In this document: positions 63,124 through 64,000 of the stretch, piece after piece
How the letters are laid out: each line of letters opens with the position of its first letter
How positions within the stretch are numbered: position 1 is the stretch's first letter
From: an uncultured Bacteroidota bacterium
Lineage (GTDB): Bacteria > Bacteroidota > Bacteroidia > B-17B0 > Aurantibacillaceae
Reading direction: 5' to 3'
Length of the DNA: 64,000 bases
Assembly (NCBI GenBank): GCA_903893815.1
Contig: CAITNS010000079.1
Coordinates: 124,001-188,000 of the forward strand
Notes under the pieces: model-generated
What the model was told of the DNA's origin: nothing
Seen by the model: only the letters and a program-made list of their open reading frames with translations
Databases searched by the model: none
Translations under genes and position numbers: made by a program

Positions 63124-64000
63124 TTAAAAAGCAATCTCTTTTTTCTTATTCGCAAAAAACAAACTTACTCCTACCACAATTAATAATAAGATAGAGCCTA
63201 TTAAAGCGACGCTATTCCCTGTTTTATAAACTTGTGGTTCAAATTTAAATTCTACTTTATGTTTTCCTGCTGGTAATTCCATGCCACGTAATACATAGTT
63301 TACGCAAGTGTGCGGCGTTAAAGTACCATCTACATAAGCGTTCCATCCTTTAGGGTAATAAATTTCAGAAAATACAGCAAAGCCTTTTTCTTTTGATTCT
63401 GTTTCATACACTAAATCATTTGGCTTGTATGATTGTAAAGTAATTTTACCATCATTATTGTAAGAGTTTGAAACTGCTCCTTTATTTTTTTCTTGTATTA
63501 CCGCTTCGCGTTTAGTATTGATACCATACAAGGCTACAATTTCCGAATCGGCACTTGCCACTGTTTTAATATTTTTAACGAACCAAGCATTACCATTAGC
63601 TTGCGGATTAGGAATAGCAAACACTTGATCTTTTGCTGGAACAATGACATACTTAGTATTCAACATATTTAATACACTAAGCTTAGCCATGTGGATACGC
63701 ATTAAACTATCATTTTGCGCAGCTTCATTTAAGCCATTATAAAATTCATTAATTTCTCCTCCACCATTGTCAGGCTTAAGGTGAAAATCAATAATCTCTT
63801 GATATTTTTTCAATTTAGCACCATGGTAACCACCAACCGATTTATGGTAATAAGAGGTGGCTGCATCATTAAACGTACTAGTTGATAAATTCAATACACG
63901 ATAATCTAAACTCTTGTCTTGTAATATTTGTTCGTCTGCTTGTGTTTTTACTGGTGGCGCATCATATTGAGCTTTTGGTACATAATTTTTATTATCCAAA
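63124..64000 (-). CDS. YfhO family membrane protein, C-terminal part
   Basis: The frame is open to the window edge, so this is the last 291 or so residues of a longer protein; the apparent start at the edge (TTG) is probably internal. It shows SLDYRVLNLSTSTFNDAATSYYHKSVGGYHGAKLKKYQE, the region expected before the last membrane helix in Bacteroidota YfhO proteins, then FAVFSEIYYPKGWNAYVDGT and VNYVLRGMELPAGKHKVEFKFEP. It ends in one membrane helix (SVALIGSILLLIVVGVSLFFA) and a basic tail. YfhO relatives are large GT39-like membrane proteins linked to teichoic acid or surface glycosylation. The full role is not visible here. Confidence 0.85.
   Translation of the reverse strand, partial: LDNKNYVPKAQYDAPPVKTQADEQILQDKSLDYRVLNLSTSTFNDAATSYYHKSVGGYHGAKLKKYQEIIDFHLKPDNGGGEINEFYNGLNEAAQNDSLMRIHMAKLSVLNMLNTKYVIVPAKDQVFAIPNPQANGNAWFVKNIKTVASADSEIVALYGINTKREAVIQEKNKGAVSNSYNNDGKITLQSYKPNDLVYETESKEKGFAVFSEIYYPKGWNAYVDGTLTPHTCVNYVLRGMELPAGKHKVEFKFEPQVYKTGNSVALIGSILLLIVVGVSLFFANKKKEIAF

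Overview
The window looks like chromosomal DNA of a member of the Bacteroidota (Flavobacteriia/Sphingobacteriia-like). Base composition is low-GC. Many products carry C-terminal sorting domains of the type IX secretion system (T9SS, types A and B). There is a PorP/SprF family protein, a GLPGLI protein next to a TonB-receptor-like barrel, a fused E1 alpha/beta ketoacid dehydrogenase, and repeated Bacteroidota-style promoters (TTTG, about 17-22 bp, TAnnTTTG). No rRNA, tRNA, CRISPR array, integrase or intact insertion sequence was recognised. The window opens inside one gene (1-132, minus) and closes inside a YfhO-family gene (63124-64000, minus).

Layout. 1-4019: a minus-strand operon of an MbnP-like lipoprotein, an MbnH/MauG-like di-heme protein and a small carboxypeptidase-regulatory-like lipoprotein, then a DEAH helicase. 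4331-9077: a T9SS type B protein, a GLPGLI protein and a large carboxypeptidase-regulatory/beta-barrel outer-membrane protein. 9327-10325: glyceraldehyde-3-phosphate dehydrogenase. 10876-14037: a second, plus-strand MbnP/MbnH pair followed by a T9SS-exported YHYH-domain protein. 14135-14657: a decayed PAS-type sensor gene. 14814-28110: housekeeping and catabolic genes (FAH hydrolase, L-2-hydroxyglutarate oxidase, U32 protein, SRPBCC protein, M43 metalloprotease, uvrB, prmC, a double TonB-C protein, hutH, a CxC secreted protein, pyrophosphatase). 28200-37564: surface region with a 2277-residue type B adhesin-like protein, a small secreted protein, a SPOR protein and a PorP/SprF protein. 37618-44989: Ppx/GppA, an unknown protein, a GNAT, a methyltransferase, a Lys/Ala-rich coiled-coil protein, a FAD oxidoreductase and queA. 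45042-50783: a minus-strand operon of lipoprotein, outer-membrane barrel, T9SS cargo and GT39-like glycosyltransferase. 50878-64000: a membrane protein, rarA, secreted proteins, the fused ketoacid E1, formimidoylglutamase, a TPR histidine kinase, dnaB, a GloVer-repeat T9SS protein and a YfhO fragment.

How it fits together. The most distinctive content is the pair of divergently placed MbnP-MbnH modules. In the characterised family, the di-heme MbnH oxidises a tryptophan of MbnP to kynurenine, giving a copper site. Here each module has its own different third gene. The second theme is surface export: six T9SS cargo proteins, one PorP/SprF protein, and an operon that pairs a cargo with its own membrane glycosyltransferase. 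The third theme is intergenic DNA rich in imperfect palindromic elements, several sitting within about 20 bp of minus-strand stop codons. Functions are inferred from sequence reading alone; no database search was run.
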